Source: a virus
Virus record (IMG/VR): IMGVR_UViG_3300030382_002436
Location: 1-37,020 of that record
Strand: one strand, 5' to 3'
Length of the DNA stretch: 37,020 nucleotides
Part shown: positions 19,276-27,133 of the stretch, one piece after another
How positions within the stretch are numbered: the first letter of the stretch is position 1
Layout: every line of letters starts with the position of its first letter
Position numbers and translations under genes: made by a program
The notes under the pieces: generated by a model
Told to the model about the DNA's origin: nothing
The model's database searches: none
Seen by the model: the letters and a program-made list of their open reading frames with translations, nothing else

Positions 19276-19550
19276 TCTTTTCTTTCTCCATATTTGTTTT
19301 TAGATTTATGATATTTATGTTTGTATGTGTTTTTATACTCATGTACATATATCATTTCTCCATCAAATTTCTCTATTAACTCAGCTATTATGTCTGAAAC
19401 TTCCATTTTTAGTATTTTTGGGGATTGGAATTTACAACCTTTATCAAGTATCTCTTTAGGTATATTTTTTGCAGGTCTGAACCACCAGCATTTAGACTTA
19501 AAGTAATGCTTACATCCATAGCAACTGTTACATTTACTTTTAACAATCAT
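19269..19550 (-). CDS. Cysteine-rich (zinc-binding-like) small protein
   Basis: This 93-residue protein has an N-terminal cluster CNSCYGCKHYFKSKCWWF (C7, C10, C13, C21) and another Cys in KGCKF near residue 39. The spacing suggests one metal-binding site, zinc or iron-sulfur. The C-terminal half is Lys/Tyr-rich and probably basic enough to bind nucleic acid. It overlaps the helicase stop as ATGA and the RuvC start, so it is translationally tied to both. A helper role in replication is inferred from position only. Confidence 0.7.
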   Translation of the reverse strand: MIVKSKCNSCYGCKHYFKSKCWWFRPAKNIPKEILDKGCKFQSPKILKMEVSDIIAELIEKFDGEMIYVHEYKNTYKHKYHKSKNKYGERKDW

Positions 19551-20896
19551 GCACCATTCTTAGGTATATCTCCTTGAGCCATATCAGAATTCATATAGAA
19601 CTTACATCTGTTTCCATTGAATCCTATCATATGTGTACCAATTCTTCCATATCTACTCTTACTTACTATGATTTCACTTTTATATGGAGAATATCTTTCG
19701 CTGTCAAAGTTATGTCCATAGAATACAAACATAGCTGATTCTGCTGTTTGTTCAATTACGCCTGATTCTGAATAGTCACTCATCCTTGGTCTTGGGTCTA
19801 ATCGTTTTTCAATTTCTCTATTTAACTGTGATACTAATATTGAAGCACAATTTTCTGACTTGCATATCCATTTATATTCTTGCATAATCTTTTCAATTTC
19901 AAACCTTCTGCCTTCTTTAACTCCATCAACTTTTATTAACTGTATATAATCATCTATTACTACATCAGGCTTATGCTTTGCTACTTCTCTTAAGCTGTCT
20001 GCAAGTGTTCTAATGTTATCATACATCATTAGGTTTTTATACATTACTTTAATTCTATCAGATACTTTCTCAAATTCTTTTTTGCTTAAATCTGATAAAT
20101 CATTTTTTCTAATGTATGTGTATTCAAGACCTTTGCTTTCCATCACTACCATCTTTTTCATCATTTCAGTATTGCTCATTTCTCTATTGAATAACATTAC
20201 ATTATATCCTTGTTCAATTAATCCTCTAACCATATTAATAACAAGTGTTGTTTTCCCATGTCCTGGTCTTCCTCCTAGAACTGTTATTTCTTTTCTGGTC
20301 ATTCCTCCTGCAAAAGCATCTAAATGTGCCAGATTAAAGGGAATTAGATTAGAATCTTCTTTAACAACTTGTTTCATTTCCTCTACGATATCTTCGATAT
20401 CTCGTTTCTTTGAAGGTTGTATTTCTTTTAATTCTGTAATAAGCTTGTTATGTTTTTCTAAAATGTTATCAACTTCTTTATAGTCATCATAGCTTGCTGT
20501 TACAAGTTTATGTGCCGACTTAGCTGTTTCTCTTTGTATGTATTTTTCCCATACAATTCTTGCATATTGTTCTACATTTGTTGTAGATGGAACCATATCA
20601 GCTAATCCAGTTATAAAGTATGCTTCGCTCTTCCCAGTCATATCTTTAACTTTATCTGATAGAGTAATGAAATCTATTTCTATCCCATCTTTATATAAGT
20701 CTTTTATAGCAATCCATACTTGACGACAATTACTACTATAAAAAGCATTATTATCACGTATCCATGCCATTCCTATTTCTTGTTCTCTCTCTCCTCCTGA
20801 AATCATACATCCCAGTAAGGCTTTTTCAGCATCTTCTGAATGGGGTAATATATATCCATTTTTTAATTGCTCTTTGTTAATAGTTTCTTTTTCCAT
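19547..20896 (-). CDS. dnaB: Replicative DNA helicase, DnaB family
   Basis: The protein has 449 residues, normal for DnaB. The N-terminal domain begins HSEDAEKALLGCMI (~19-32). A linker follows at ~150-190. The RecA-like domain has Walker A GGRPGHGKTT at 208-217 (K215), FNREMS at ~236-241, and Walker B DVVIDDYIQL at 311-320. SQLNREIEKR and the SDYSESGVIEQTAE segment match the DnaB arginine-finger region. It would unwind DNA 5' to 3' at the fork. No primase or loader gene is certain here; the protein at 22532 has a zinc finger and might be a loader. The SD is AAGGA before ATG. Confidence 0.93.
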   Translation of the reverse strand: MEKETINKEQLKNGYILPHSEDAEKALLGCMISGGEREQEIGMAWIRDNNAFYSSNCRQVWIAIKDLYKDGIEIDFITLSDKVKDMTGKSEAYFITGLADMVPSTTNVEQYARIVWEKYIQRETAKSAHKLVTASYDDYKEVDNILEKHNKLITELKEIQPSKKRDIEDIVEEMKQVVKEDSNLIPFNLAHLDAFAGGMTRKEITVLGGRPGHGKTTLVINMVRGLIEQGYNVMLFNREMSNTEMMKKMVVMESKGLEYTYIRKNDLSDLSKKEFEKVSDRIKVMYKNLMMYDNIRTLADSLREVAKHKPDVVIDDYIQLIKVDGVKEGRRFEIEKIMQEYKWICKSENCASILVSQLNREIEKRLDPRPRMSDYSESGVIEQTAESAMFVFYGHNFDSERYSPYKSEIIVSKSRYGRIGTHMIGFNGNRCKFYMNSDMAQGDIPKNGA

Positions 20897-20912
20897 TATT
20901 TTTCCTTTTTTA

Positions 20913-21746
20913 TTAAAAGTTTATTTTTACTTGTACAGTAGGCTTGTAATTCATGATTACACATTCTTTTCTTTCTTTGCCTCTGTTCTCTCCTGTAGCT
21001 CCTGCATATGTCATGTCGATAGTTTGCACATTATAATCACTATACAAATCGAAGACTTCTTGCCTGTAATCATAACTTATCATGAACAAACCCCCTCCTT
21101 TATCAATCTTATCAACAGCTTCTTTGAATCTGGAGTGATCATCTATTGAAAAGTTATTCATGTAATAGTCCTTTTTTTCCGTTGCTACGAAATAAGGTGG
21201 GTCTAAGTACCAAAAATCATCTTTGCGGGGACCATACCTATCTATAAGCTCCATAAAGTCTATATTTTCAATAGTAGTACCTCCTAAAAACTTACGTGAA
21301 TACTTTAATTCAACTTCCCAGTCTTTATTCATGTCTTTTGCTATTGCAAATGGAGTATGTACAAGCTTATTAAAACTATATCTGACACAGTAAAAATACT
21401 TAGCTGCCTGTAACGGGTCTGGTATTATGAATTTCTCTTTATTCTTTATTTCATCACGAAAATCTAAGAATATTTTACGTGATTTTGGAAGCCAAAATAG
21501 GTTCTTAATTAATTCATCATACTCATTTAAGACACACATATATAGATTAACTATATTGTTATCTATGTCATTAATTACATTCCATTTTGCTTTTTTCTTC
21601 CTAAAGAACATAGAAAGCCCTCCAGCAAATACTTCAAAATATCTATCATGAGGGGGAATCCATTGAACAAGTTTCTTGCTTAATGTATTCTTCCCCCCAT
21701 AATAAGGTATTACGATAGGACATTCATACCAGTCTAAGCTAGGCAA
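20913..21746 (-). CDS. dam: DNA adenine N6-methyltransferase, D12 (Dam-like) class
   Basis: The protein has 277 residues. It shows the class signature in order: PYYGGKNTL (residues ~14-22), motif I YFEVFAGG (36-43, binding S-adenosylmethionine), then motif IV YLDPPYF with DPPY at 182-185. The helical target-recognition segment lies between them. Such enzymes methylate adenine, often in GATC, and phages use them against restriction or to mark DNA. Specificity cannot be read here. The only in-frame start covering the full motif is a TTG at 21746, overlapping the DUF932 gene by eight bases. Confidence 0.9.
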   Translation of the reverse strand: MPSLDWYECPIVIPYYGGKNTLSKKLVQWIPPHDRYFEVFAGGLSMFFRKKKAKWNVINDIDNNIVNLYMCVLNEYDELIKNLFWLPKSRKIFLDFRDEIKNKEKFIIPDPLQAAKYFYCVRYSFNKLVHTPFAIAKDMNKDWEVELKYSRKFLGGTTIENIDFMELIDRYGPRKDDFWYLDPPYFVATEKKDYYMNNFSIDDHSRFKEAVDKIDKGGGLFMISYDYRQEVFDLYSDYNVQTIDMTYAGATGENRGKERKECVIMNYKPTVQVKINF

Positions 21747-22512
21747 CTGCTACTTCTCTCTTAGCCCATTTCTTTATTGTAGGATACAATGAACTCTCAA
21801 GTTTGTGAGTAGCTTCTGTATTTCTATTCATGTTATGAGTAATTATACTGGTTCCTACATTAAACAAATTCCAGAATGTTTTAGGTCTTTTAGCTATTAA
21901 CATTTGTGTAACTATCTCATTAGCCTGTAACGGAAACATCTCTATAAACTTCACTATATGTTTTTCTTGTATGCTTGTTTCAATTAGAGATGGGAAATCT
22001 TCTTTAACAGCATATTTAGTTTTACTAATAGTGTCTGTAATTATTTCTTCTAACTTATCTAATGCCATATTATAAACACTATGTTTGTTTTTATAGTCAT
22101 CTAATACAACTCCAATAACCATTCCATTGCTACATACTAGCCTGAATGCCCCTGCCATTACATTTACACCTATAGTGCCATCATAGCTATTTCTAATTAT
22201 AATTTCAGGATTTATTAAATCTTTAGGTCCAACTTTAACAGTATCATTAGGGAATGTCCATTTCATAATAGTTTTAGCTCCATTATTTAATGTTCTTACT
22301 TCCTTTATTTTACCATCATTTTTCTTTATTATTGGGTTTGCATAGTCAATGATTGTTTTATTTGTAACAAGTTTATAATCATTTGTCATACAGCTTAGTA
22401 TCTTATTAGTATCTTTTCTTACTATCAGCTTATAGTTAGTTGGAACATCACCATTAGGTGTGTCGTATGTAACTGCTGCCTCAAATACTGGGAATGTTGC
22501 TTCTTGTAACAT
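21739..22512 (-). CDS. DUF932 family phage/plasmid-like protein
   Basis: The protein has 257 residues from the ATG at 22512, which has AAGGAGAGA a few bases upstream. A longer frame from 22560 lacks an SD and would overlap the previous gene. The family pattern is visible: MTNDYKLVTNKTIIDYANPI, then NPEIIIRNSYDGT and GAFRLVCSNGMV, then VKFIEMFP. DUF932 proteins are common on phages and plasmids and have no settled function. Its SD is identical over 10 bases to a + strand segment of the hairpin element at 24938-25001, that is, complementary to a - strand transcript of that element. Confidence 0.85.
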   Translation of the reverse strand: MLQEATFPVFEAAVTYDTPNGDVPTNYKLIVRKDTNKILSCMTNDYKLVTNKTIIDYANPIIKKNDGKIKEVRTLNNGAKTIMKWTFPNDTVKVGPKDLINPEIIIRNSYDGTIGVNVMAGAFRLVCSNGMVIGVVLDDYKNKHSVYNMALDKLEEIITDTISKTKYAVKEDFPSLIETSIQEKHIVKFIEMFPLQANEIVTQMLIAKRPKTFWNLFNVGTSIITHNMNRNTEATHKLESSLYPTIKKWAKREVAVA

Positions 22513-22531
22513 TTTATCTCTCCTTTTATTA

Positions 22532-22903
22532 TTATGTTTTAATAACAGGCGGAACTCCACCTATTCTTTTTCTTTCATTCTTTTTTAAAGTATCCATATT
22601 TTTATCTCTATTTTGTATCATACTTCTTAAATATGAAAATCCTTTTCCATTTATATAATGTCTATTTTGATAGAAATTTTCTATTGCCCATGATACTATA
22701 TGGTCATCAGTTTCTTTTATGCTATGTAGAAATCTAAAATAAGACTGTCTGTCTGATGAAGGCACATGCTTATTAATTAGCACAGCTATCTTTTTAAGAG
22801 AATCTTTTAATCTTTTGTTTCTTTTTTGAACAAGTTCTGTTATTTCAACAGATGCATTGTATTGTTTATTAAAATTATATCCGCAGGCGGGACATTTATT
22901 CAT
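22532..22903 (-). CDS. Zinc-finger N-terminal protein, possible replication accessory
   Basis: The protein has 123 residues. It begins MNKCPACGYNFN, a half zinc ribbon; no second Cys pair is evident. The rest is helical and basic, with FSYLRSMIQNRDKN near residues 88-101. The latter resembles short helical elements of phage replication accessory or helicase-loader proteins, but the match is weak. AGGAG lies before the ATG. It is two genes upstream of the methyltransferase and three upstream of the helicase in transcription order. Confidence 0.65.
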   Translation of the reverse strand: MNKCPACGYNFNKQYNASVEITELVQKRNKRLKDSLKKIAVLINKHVPSSDRQSYFRFLHSIKETDDHIVSWAIENFYQNRHYINGKGFSYLRSMIQNRDKNMDTLKKNERKRIGGVPPVIKT

Positions 22904-23109
22904 TGACGGTCTCCTGGTTTATACCAATTTGTTATTAATTTTATTTTCTTACTATACAGATTGTCTCTTTCTACAATCTTATCTCTTCTTCTCGATATAG
23001 CTTTCCATTTTATGTGAAATTTATCATCATCTTTATCTAAACCATTAAGTATTTGATCGTACATTAATACCAATTCTCTTTTGCCTATGCTTTCATCACT
23101 TGAATACAT
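22900..23109 (-). CDS. Small charged hypothetical protein
   Basis: This 69-residue Lys/Asp-rich helical protein contains KWKAISRRRDKIVERDNLY. It has an SD (GGAGG) within the end of the upstream gene. It overlaps that gene by one base and the downstream zinc-finger gene by four. No function is recognised. Confidence 0.65.
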   Translation of the reverse strand: MYSSDESIGKRELVLMYDQILNGLDKDDDKFHIKWKAISRRRDKIVERDNLYSKKIKLITNWYKPGDRQ

Positions 23110-23375
23110 TATTCATCCTCCATCTCTCCCTGATTTTTAGGTTTCTCAAATAGCCACTTCACTATAAAGTCTTTTATTTTATCTTCTGATGTTCTCCAAT
23201 ATTCTTTGGATTCATCCTCTTCAGGAGATATAAATTCAATAGAATCAATACTATAACCAAGTGATCTACTAGTCCTATATGATACTTCAACAATAAATGA
23301 ATGCTTTTCGTCTAACATTCCATTATAAGTTGTTACTTGACTATATTGATCATCCATTTCTATGTGTGTTGACAT
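23109..23375 (-). CDS. Small acidic hypothetical protein
   Basis: This 88-residue protein is acidic, with beta-like N-terminal two-thirds and an acidic EMEDE tail. It starts shortly after TAGGAGATAAAA, which combines the stop of the 58-residue gene upstream with an SD. It overlaps the next gene by one base. There is no motif I recognise. Confidence 0.65.
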   Translation of the reverse strand: MSTHIEMDDQYSQVTTYNGMLDEKHSFIVEVSYRTSRSLGYSIDSIEFISPEEDESKEYWRTSEDKIKDFIVKWLFEKPKNQGEMEDE

Positions 23376-23384
23376 TTTTATCTC

Positions 23385-23561
23385 CTAACTACAGTTTGGT
23401 GGTTTTTTCTTATATGTTATCATACAATCATCATTATTTTCTTCTTTATATCCCACTGCTTTCTTTAGTTCTTCCATAGATTCTTTTACTGCTTCTTTTT
23501 CTCTACCTCTTAGCTTATTATATTTATCAACTAGCTCATGTATTTTTTTCATTTGTCCCAT
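23385..23561 (-). CDS. Small hypothetical protein (58 residues)
   Basis: The frame reads MGQMKKIHELVDKYNKLRGR through to a C-terminus with CMITYKKKPPNCS. AAAGGAG lies at proper spacing before the ATG, and the frame fills exactly the gap between its neighbours (9 and 12 bases). It is helical and charged. No family is recognised. Confidence 0.65.
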   Translation of the reverse strand: MGQMKKIHELVDKYNKLRGREKEAVKESMEELKKAVGYKEENNDDCMITYKKKPPNCS

Positions 23562-23573
23562 TGTTTGCTCCTT

Positions 23574-23852
23574 TTATCTTATTTTTACTTCTGTTTTTAA
23601 TGCCCATCTTTGTTTCCCAAGAAAACCTTTATCATCAATTGGAGTTTCTGTTATAATAACAGACGCACTTGCATCTCCTTTATCAACTAATATTGCTTTA
23701 CAATTTGAACTTGTTAATACAAGCTCTCCAATGTTTACATCCTCGAGATAAGTATATCCTGATGATGGCTTCCATTTAGGCTTATTTTTCAGTGCTTTCT
23801 TTGTTAATCTTTTGATCCATAAGTCGCTTTTCTTTCTTTTCTTTAATGTCAT
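23574..23852 (-). CDS. Small basic hypothetical protein
   Basis: This 92-residue protein has a very basic N-terminus (TLKKRKKSDLWIKRLTKKALKNK) followed by a beta-rich part with EDVNIGELVLTSSNCKAILV. That part could be a small SH3-like barrel, but this is only a visual guess. GGAGAGG precedes the ATG. The first 71 bases overlap the gene upstream in a different frame. Confidence 0.6.
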   Translation of the reverse strand: MTLKKRKKSDLWIKRLTKKALKNKPKWKPSSGYTYLEDVNIGELVLTSSNCKAILVDKGDASASVIITETPIDDKGFLGKQRWALKTEVKIR

Positions 23853-24021
23853 TTGATATCCTCTCCATATCTTTTAATATTGCATCTAATGTTATAATCC
23901 AGTCTTGATCTGGCTTAATTTCAAATGCATTTAGTACGTTATGTATAGATTTAATACACCAAATTAATTTATTAATTTCATGTTCTGTTAGTTTTATAGT
24001 TGCTGTACATATTTCTTTCAT
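23782..24021 (-). CDS. Small helical hypothetical protein
   Basis: This 79-residue protein has amphipathic helices (LTEHEINKLIWCIKSIHNVL) and a Lys/Glu-rich C-terminus. AGGA precedes the ATG. Its last 24 codons overlap the next gene in another frame, an unusually long overlap for this compact operon. No function is recognised. Confidence 0.6.
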   Translation of the reverse strand: MKEICTATIKLTEHEINKLIWCIKSIHNVLNAFEIKPDQDWIITLDAILKDMERISNDIKEKKEKRLMDQKINKESTEK

Positions 24022-24023
24022 GA

Positions 24024-24260
24024 TTATTCCTCACATTCTGTACAAGTTTTTTTAGTACATCCTATTTTTGGGAATCCAATTAAATAATCTGAAAAGTTGC
24101 CATAGTCCCTTAAAGGTTGCCATACTTTGTTACATTTTTTACAATGAAATGGTTCTAAATGTTTATAGAACTTCTTTTTTTTGCTATCAACTTTTGAAGG
24201 TAATCCTATAGTAGCAACTTTTTCAAAGCTATAAGTCATTTTTAATATTTCCCATTCCAT
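24024..24260 (-). CDS. Zinc-ribbon-like small protein
   Basis: The protein has 78 residues with CKKC (C40, C43) and a second cluster CTKKTCTEC near the C-terminus (C68, C73, C76), which together can form a zinc ribbon. The start is uncertain: ATG at 24260 overlaps the upstream gene, and a second ATG at 24239 would remove most of the overlap but also lacks a good SD. A nucleic-acid or protein-binding role is possible. Confidence 0.65.
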   Translation of the reverse strand: MEWEILKMTYSFEKVATIGLPSKVDSKKKKFYKHLEPFHCKKCNKVWQPLRDYGNFSDYLIGFPKIGCTKKTCTECEE

Positions 24261-24432
24261 CTACCCTATTCAGCCTGTTTGCAAGTATTCTAATAGATGA
24301 TTCTATTGCATCTATCTTATCCATCATTTTAGTCATGTCATCTTTTATTTCATCTAATCCTACTTTTATATTTGGAATGTTTGATTTTTCTCCTGAATCG
24401 GTATTTGGTATTGTTTTTGTTTTCTTAGCCAC
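24229..24432 (-). CDS. Small coiled-coil hypothetical protein
   Basis: The protein has 67 residues. The N-terminus is polar, and residues ~25-60 form heptad-like helix (DEIKDDMTKMMDKIDAIESS). It overlaps both neighbours by a few to some 30 bases. The function is unknown. Confidence 0.55.
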   Translation of the reverse strand: MAKKTKTIPNTDSGEKSNIPNIKVGLDEIKDDMTKMMDKIDAIESSIRILANRLNRVDGMGNIKNDL

Positions 24433-24712
24433 GATAGCCTCCTTTAGTTAATGCATCTATTTGTTTTTGTATTTTCGTTGGTATTAGTGTTACTTCTTTT
24501 CTTAATGCTAAGATTATATCTACAGCTAAGTCTAGTTTCTTTGTAACATTTCTTACATCAGCTGCATATGATCTAACAGCATCTTGTGATTCTTTAAATC
24601 GTTTCTCATAATTATCCATATCACTTTCATCAATAGTATATTGTTTTTCATAATTATCATCTCCACCACCAGTAATAAAATTATTAAGATTACTTATTGT
24701 TTTAATTTTCAT
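24425..24712 (-). CDS. Small helical hypothetical protein
   Basis: The protein has 95 residues. The N-terminus is flexible and polar, followed by a long helix (residues ~35-90) ending KQIDALTKGGYRG. AGGAG lies before the ATG, and the start shares one base with the previous stop (TAATG). The function is unknown. Confidence 0.6.
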   Translation of the reverse strand: MKIKTISNLNNFITGGGDDNYEKQYTIDESDMDNYEKRFKESQDAVRSYAADVRNVTKKLDLAVDIILALRKEVTLIPTKIQKQIDALTKGGYRG

Positions 24713-24903
24713 TATTTACTCCTAAAATATTTATCAATTAATTTTTTACTTACATATAGTACTAAAATTATTGCTACTATTGTTATGCCATCCATAATAT
24801 GATTGCCTGAATCAGATTCTATTGCTCCCATTGGAGTTTCAATTTTAATTTTTGGCTCTATTATTTTATATGAAGCATGCTTAACAGAATCAATTGTAGA
24901 CAT
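24712..24903 (-). CDS. Small single-pass membrane protein
   Basis: The protein has 63 residues. A hydrophobic helix at ~39-54 (GITIVAIILVLYVSKKL) is flanked by a soluble N-terminal part and a basic C-terminus, consistent with N-out/C-in topology. AAAGGAA lies before the ATG. Its 5' leader holds two compact foldable elements. It is one of at least eight small membrane proteins in this operon; the role is unknown. Confidence 0.65.
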   Translation of the reverse strand: MSTIDSVKHASYKIIEPKIKIETPMGAIESDSGNHIMDGITIVAIILVLYVSKKLIDKYFRSK

Positions 24904-24937
24904 AAAAATTCCTTTCTTGGTTTTTTTTAAATGAGGG

Positions 24938-25001
24938 GGGCGACTTATATTTGAATAAGGAGAGATTATTCATGATAATTTGAGAAACCATGAAGCCGCC
25001 C
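24938..25001 (-). other. Structured intergenic element E1
   Basis: This is a 64-base foldable unit in the leader of the 63-residue membrane gene. A 9-bp closing helix is formed by 24938-24946 and 24993-25001. Its single non-Watson-Crick position becomes G-U only if the RNA is read from the - strand. Inside is a perfect 7-bp hairpin (arms 24952-24958 and 24966-24972) with a 7-base loop reading UCUCUCC on the - strand. It is much more GC-rich than the flanks at the closing helix. It is not a tRNA and has no U tract. Confidence 0.5.
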
Positions 25002-25064
25002 TTATAAGAATATAAATCTATTCATATAAATTAGTCAATATAATAACTTTTTATATAAAATTTG

Positions 25065-25129
25065 GGAGCCCTTTTCACCTCATACGGAGAATTATGAAGA
25101 TAATAAAATACAAGGCTACTAAGGACTCC
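25065..25129 (-). other. Structured intergenic element E2
   Basis: This 65-base foldable unit has a 9-bp closing helix (25065-25073 with 25121-25129) containing one position that pairs as U-G only in - strand RNA. An inner 7-bp hairpin (25078-25084 with 25093-25099) again needs one G-U of the same polarity, around an 8-base loop. Two independent wobble positions with the same strand preference support a - strand RNA. The rest of the gap (25130-25197) is AT-rich with a 12-base palindrome and no gene. Confidence 0.5.
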
Positions 25130-25197
25130 TTTATTCACTTGCCTATTTCCTCTATTAATAAAAAGTGCCAAATAAATATTTATCTATTGAGCTTTTA

Positions 25198-25833
25198 TTA
25201 AAAAGGAACGTCACCTTCAATTTCATCTGCCTGTAATTCAGGACCATCTGTCCATAGTGTTACATTAGATACTTTAAAGGTAGCGCGTTTTTCTTGTTGT
25301 TCAGGAGGAAGATGCTTGGTGTCAGCTGTAACAAATTCTTGTCTTTTAACTGTTATCTGAACTGGTTTGCCAACCACATCTGATTCTTCTAACAGTACAA
25401 GAGTTTTTACAGTTTTGCCGTCAACTTTCTCCTCTTCGCATTTTACTCCTAAGTTATCTAACAATTCAAAATATCTACGATTTTTTCCTTGTGATGACCC
25501 AGAAGTAAATATAAACCAACCATTATCTTGGAAATCTCTTCCTTTTAAATGGTCACAATTAGCATGAGATTGTTTACCATCGCCATTTGTTTCTGGCACA
25601 CGATTATGATTACTATCTTTAACATACTCATATCCATCCATTTTCCATAACGGTTGTGTAATATTTTCAACTTCATCTGCTACTTTATATGTCATATTAA
25701 CTACAATAGCTTCACCAGCTCTTGTATTAATTTCACGATGACTAATTGATTTTATATGAGCAGGGTACATCCCTTCTTCAATTGGTTTCCATATTGATTC
25801 AGGATCGAATGTTGCTCCTATTGATTTTGCCAT
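25198..25833 (-). CDS. Single-stranded DNA-binding-like protein with acidic C-terminal tail
   Basis: The protein has 211 residues. The body is beta-rich (IWKPIEEGMYPAHIKSISHR and GKPVQITVKRQEF), consistent with an OB-like fold as in phage DUF669-type or SSB-like proteins. The C-terminus ends LQADEIEGDVPF, closely resembling the acidic, Pro-Phe-ending tail by which SSB recruits partner proteins. It lies one to three genes downstream of the Rad52-like annealing protein, fitting a recombination role. AAGGAG lies before the ATG. The fold is inferred; the tail is seen. Confidence 0.65.
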   Translation of the reverse strand: MAKSIGATFDPESIWKPIEEGMYPAHIKSISHREINTRAGEAIVVNMTYKVADEVENITQPLWKMDGYEYVKDSNHNRVPETNGDGKQSHANCDHLKGRDFQDNGWFIFTSGSSQGKNRRYFELLDNLGVKCEEEKVDGKTVKTLVLLEESDVVGKPVQITVKRQEFVTADTKHLPPEQQEKRATFKVSNVTLWTDGPELQADEIEGDVPF

Positions 25834-25842
25834 TATATCTCC

Positions 25843-26124
25843 TTATTTGGTTGTTTGTGTTTGTGTGAAAGTGTACTTTTCAAGTAATTTATTATATGCA
25901 GTAGTGAATTCTTCCATCTTCTTACTTGGAGTTGAATTTTGCCCACCTCTGAAGTACATGAATGGAGTAACAAATTTACCATCAGCAGTTTTCATAAATC
26001 TTTTTGTAGTTGATTTACGACCTTTGCTTACAAGTCCTTTATTTTCCATTTCAGTTATCGCAGTTTTAGAAAGCACTCCACTTTCTTTTAATGCATCTAC
26101 ATCTTTTTTTGTTATTTTACCCAT
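25843..26124 (-). CDS. Small hypothetical protein
   Basis: The protein has 93 residues with a helix-turn N-terminus (ITKKDVDALKESGVLS followed by ITEMENKGLV), which could be a small DNA-binding domain. Then come a basic linker and a Thr/Gln-rich C-terminus. AGGAG is seen before the ATG, and it overlaps the upstream gene by eight bases. It lies between the annealing protein and the SSB-like gene. No family is named. Confidence 0.6.
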   Translation of the reverse strand: MGKITKKDVDALKESGVLSKTAITEMENKGLVSKGRKSTTKRFMKTADGKFVTPFMYFRGGQNSTPSKKMEEFTTAYNKLLEKYTFTQTQTTK

Positions 26125-26344
26125 TATTATTTTCTCCTATTGTTAGTGTGAATGTGTGAAATGATGGATTAACAGTTAATCGTTCATTATCTTCTGTTAC
26201 AAATACCATCATTGGTTTTCCATTTAGTAGTTTAGTACCTCTGTACAGAACTCTCCTAAATTCTTTTCCATCGTTAGTACCTATTGTATATGTTTTATCC
26301 TTATTTAACAGCCCGTCATCATATGATATGCTTGTTTTAATCAT
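26117..26344 (-). CDS. Small beta-rich hypothetical protein
   Basis: This 75-residue protein has short alternating strands (KTYTIGTNDGKEFRRVLYRG and KPMMVFVTEDNERLTV), which suggest a small barrel. It overlaps the stop of the Rad52-like gene as ATGA, so it is coupled to it. The function is unknown. Confidence 0.65.
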   Translation of the reverse strand: MIKTSISYDDGLLNKDKTYTIGTNDGKEFRRVLYRGTKLLNGKPMMVFVTEDNERLTVNPSFHTFTLTIGENNNG

Positions 26345-26967
26345 GCTGATTCCTCCCTTTGTAATTTTGCTATTGATGCTTTGTAGTTAGCTCTATGTAT
26401 TACCTGATCCTGAATCAGCTCTTTGACTTCTGATAGTCTATCTTCACTTACATTACTAGCAGAGTCTATTAATGAACTTTTCTGTTCATCTGATAATTCC
26501 ATGTCTTCTACTTGATTACGATATACATCATCTGCAATATTTAGATAAAAATTAAATGCTTTCTTAATACAATCTGTATTTGCTGATTTAATATCATTAC
26601 CTATGTCAACAAATTCATTTGTTCCACGTTTCTTCTGTATTCTGTGAGCTGCAGTCATATCTCCTTCTCTCCATATGCCTTCATCATACCATTTCAATCT
26701 TCCATGTATAACATAAGCTTCGCTGCCTAAATTTTCTGTATTAACTATTAGCCAACTCCAACCAGGATATTCTTTATCTGCAACTTCACGCATATATGAA
26801 TATTCTACATAATCTAATCCCATCTTCTTTTTAATAAAAGGTTTAGGTGTATTTATGTTAGATACTGATTTATGTTTCTTTGTTATAGATTTTCTTATTT
26901 TATTAATAGAACTTAGCATTTGACTATCAAATACCATTATTGCTCCATTTTTTTCTTCCTTTGCCAT
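26341..26967 (-). CDS. Rad52-like single-strand annealing protein
   Basis: The protein has 208 residues. Residues ~52-150 contain the family pattern: YVEYSYMREVADKEYPGWSW, then HGRLKWYDEGIWREGDMTAAH, then FVDIGNDIKSANTD and KKAFNFYLNIADDVYR. The NDIK-x-AxTDxxKKA segment is typical of phage Rad52/DdrA-like annealing proteins that pair complementary single strands. A disordered charged tail follows. AAGGAG precedes the ATG. The linked Cas4-like nuclease upstream could supply the 3' strands it anneals and the SSB-like protein would coat them. Confidence 0.8.
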   Translation of the reverse strand: MAKEEKNGAIMVFDSQMLSSINKIRKSITKKHKSVSNINTPKPFIKKKMGLDYVEYSYMREVADKEYPGWSWLIVNTENLGSEAYVIHGRLKWYDEGIWREGDMTAAHRIQKKRGTNEFVDIGNDIKSANTDCIKKAFNFYLNIADDVYRNQVEDMELSDEQKSSLIDSASNVSEDRLSEVKELIQDQVIHRANYKASIAKLQREESA

Positions 26968-27119
26968 TACTTTCTCCTTAGTATTTTATTTATTATGTTA
27001 AAATCAGATGATTTTTCAACTATATACATTAATAAAAGTATAACCATTGCTATTAATGCAATATCTATTAACGTATACATTACTGGTAACAGTATATTAT
27101 TACTAATCCATTCTCCCAT
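26967..27119 (-). CDS. Small membrane protein (50 residues)
   Basis: The frame reads MGEWISNNILLPVMYTLIDI and continues through a second hydrophobic stretch (LIAMVILLLMYIV) to a basic end. AAAGGAAG lies before the ATG, and the stop shares one base with the start of the Rad52-like gene. It has one long or two short membrane helices. The function is unknown. Confidence 0.65.
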   Translation of the reverse strand: MGEWISNNILLPVMYTLIDIALIAMVILLLMYIVEKSSDFNIINKILRRK

Positions 27120-27133
27120 GATACTTCCTTTCT

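Noticed and set aside
24904-24937. Rho-independent terminator at E1
   Set aside because: The T run next to E1 lies on the + strand before the hairpin; on the - strand, where the genes are, it is an A run, so it cannot act as a terminator U tract.
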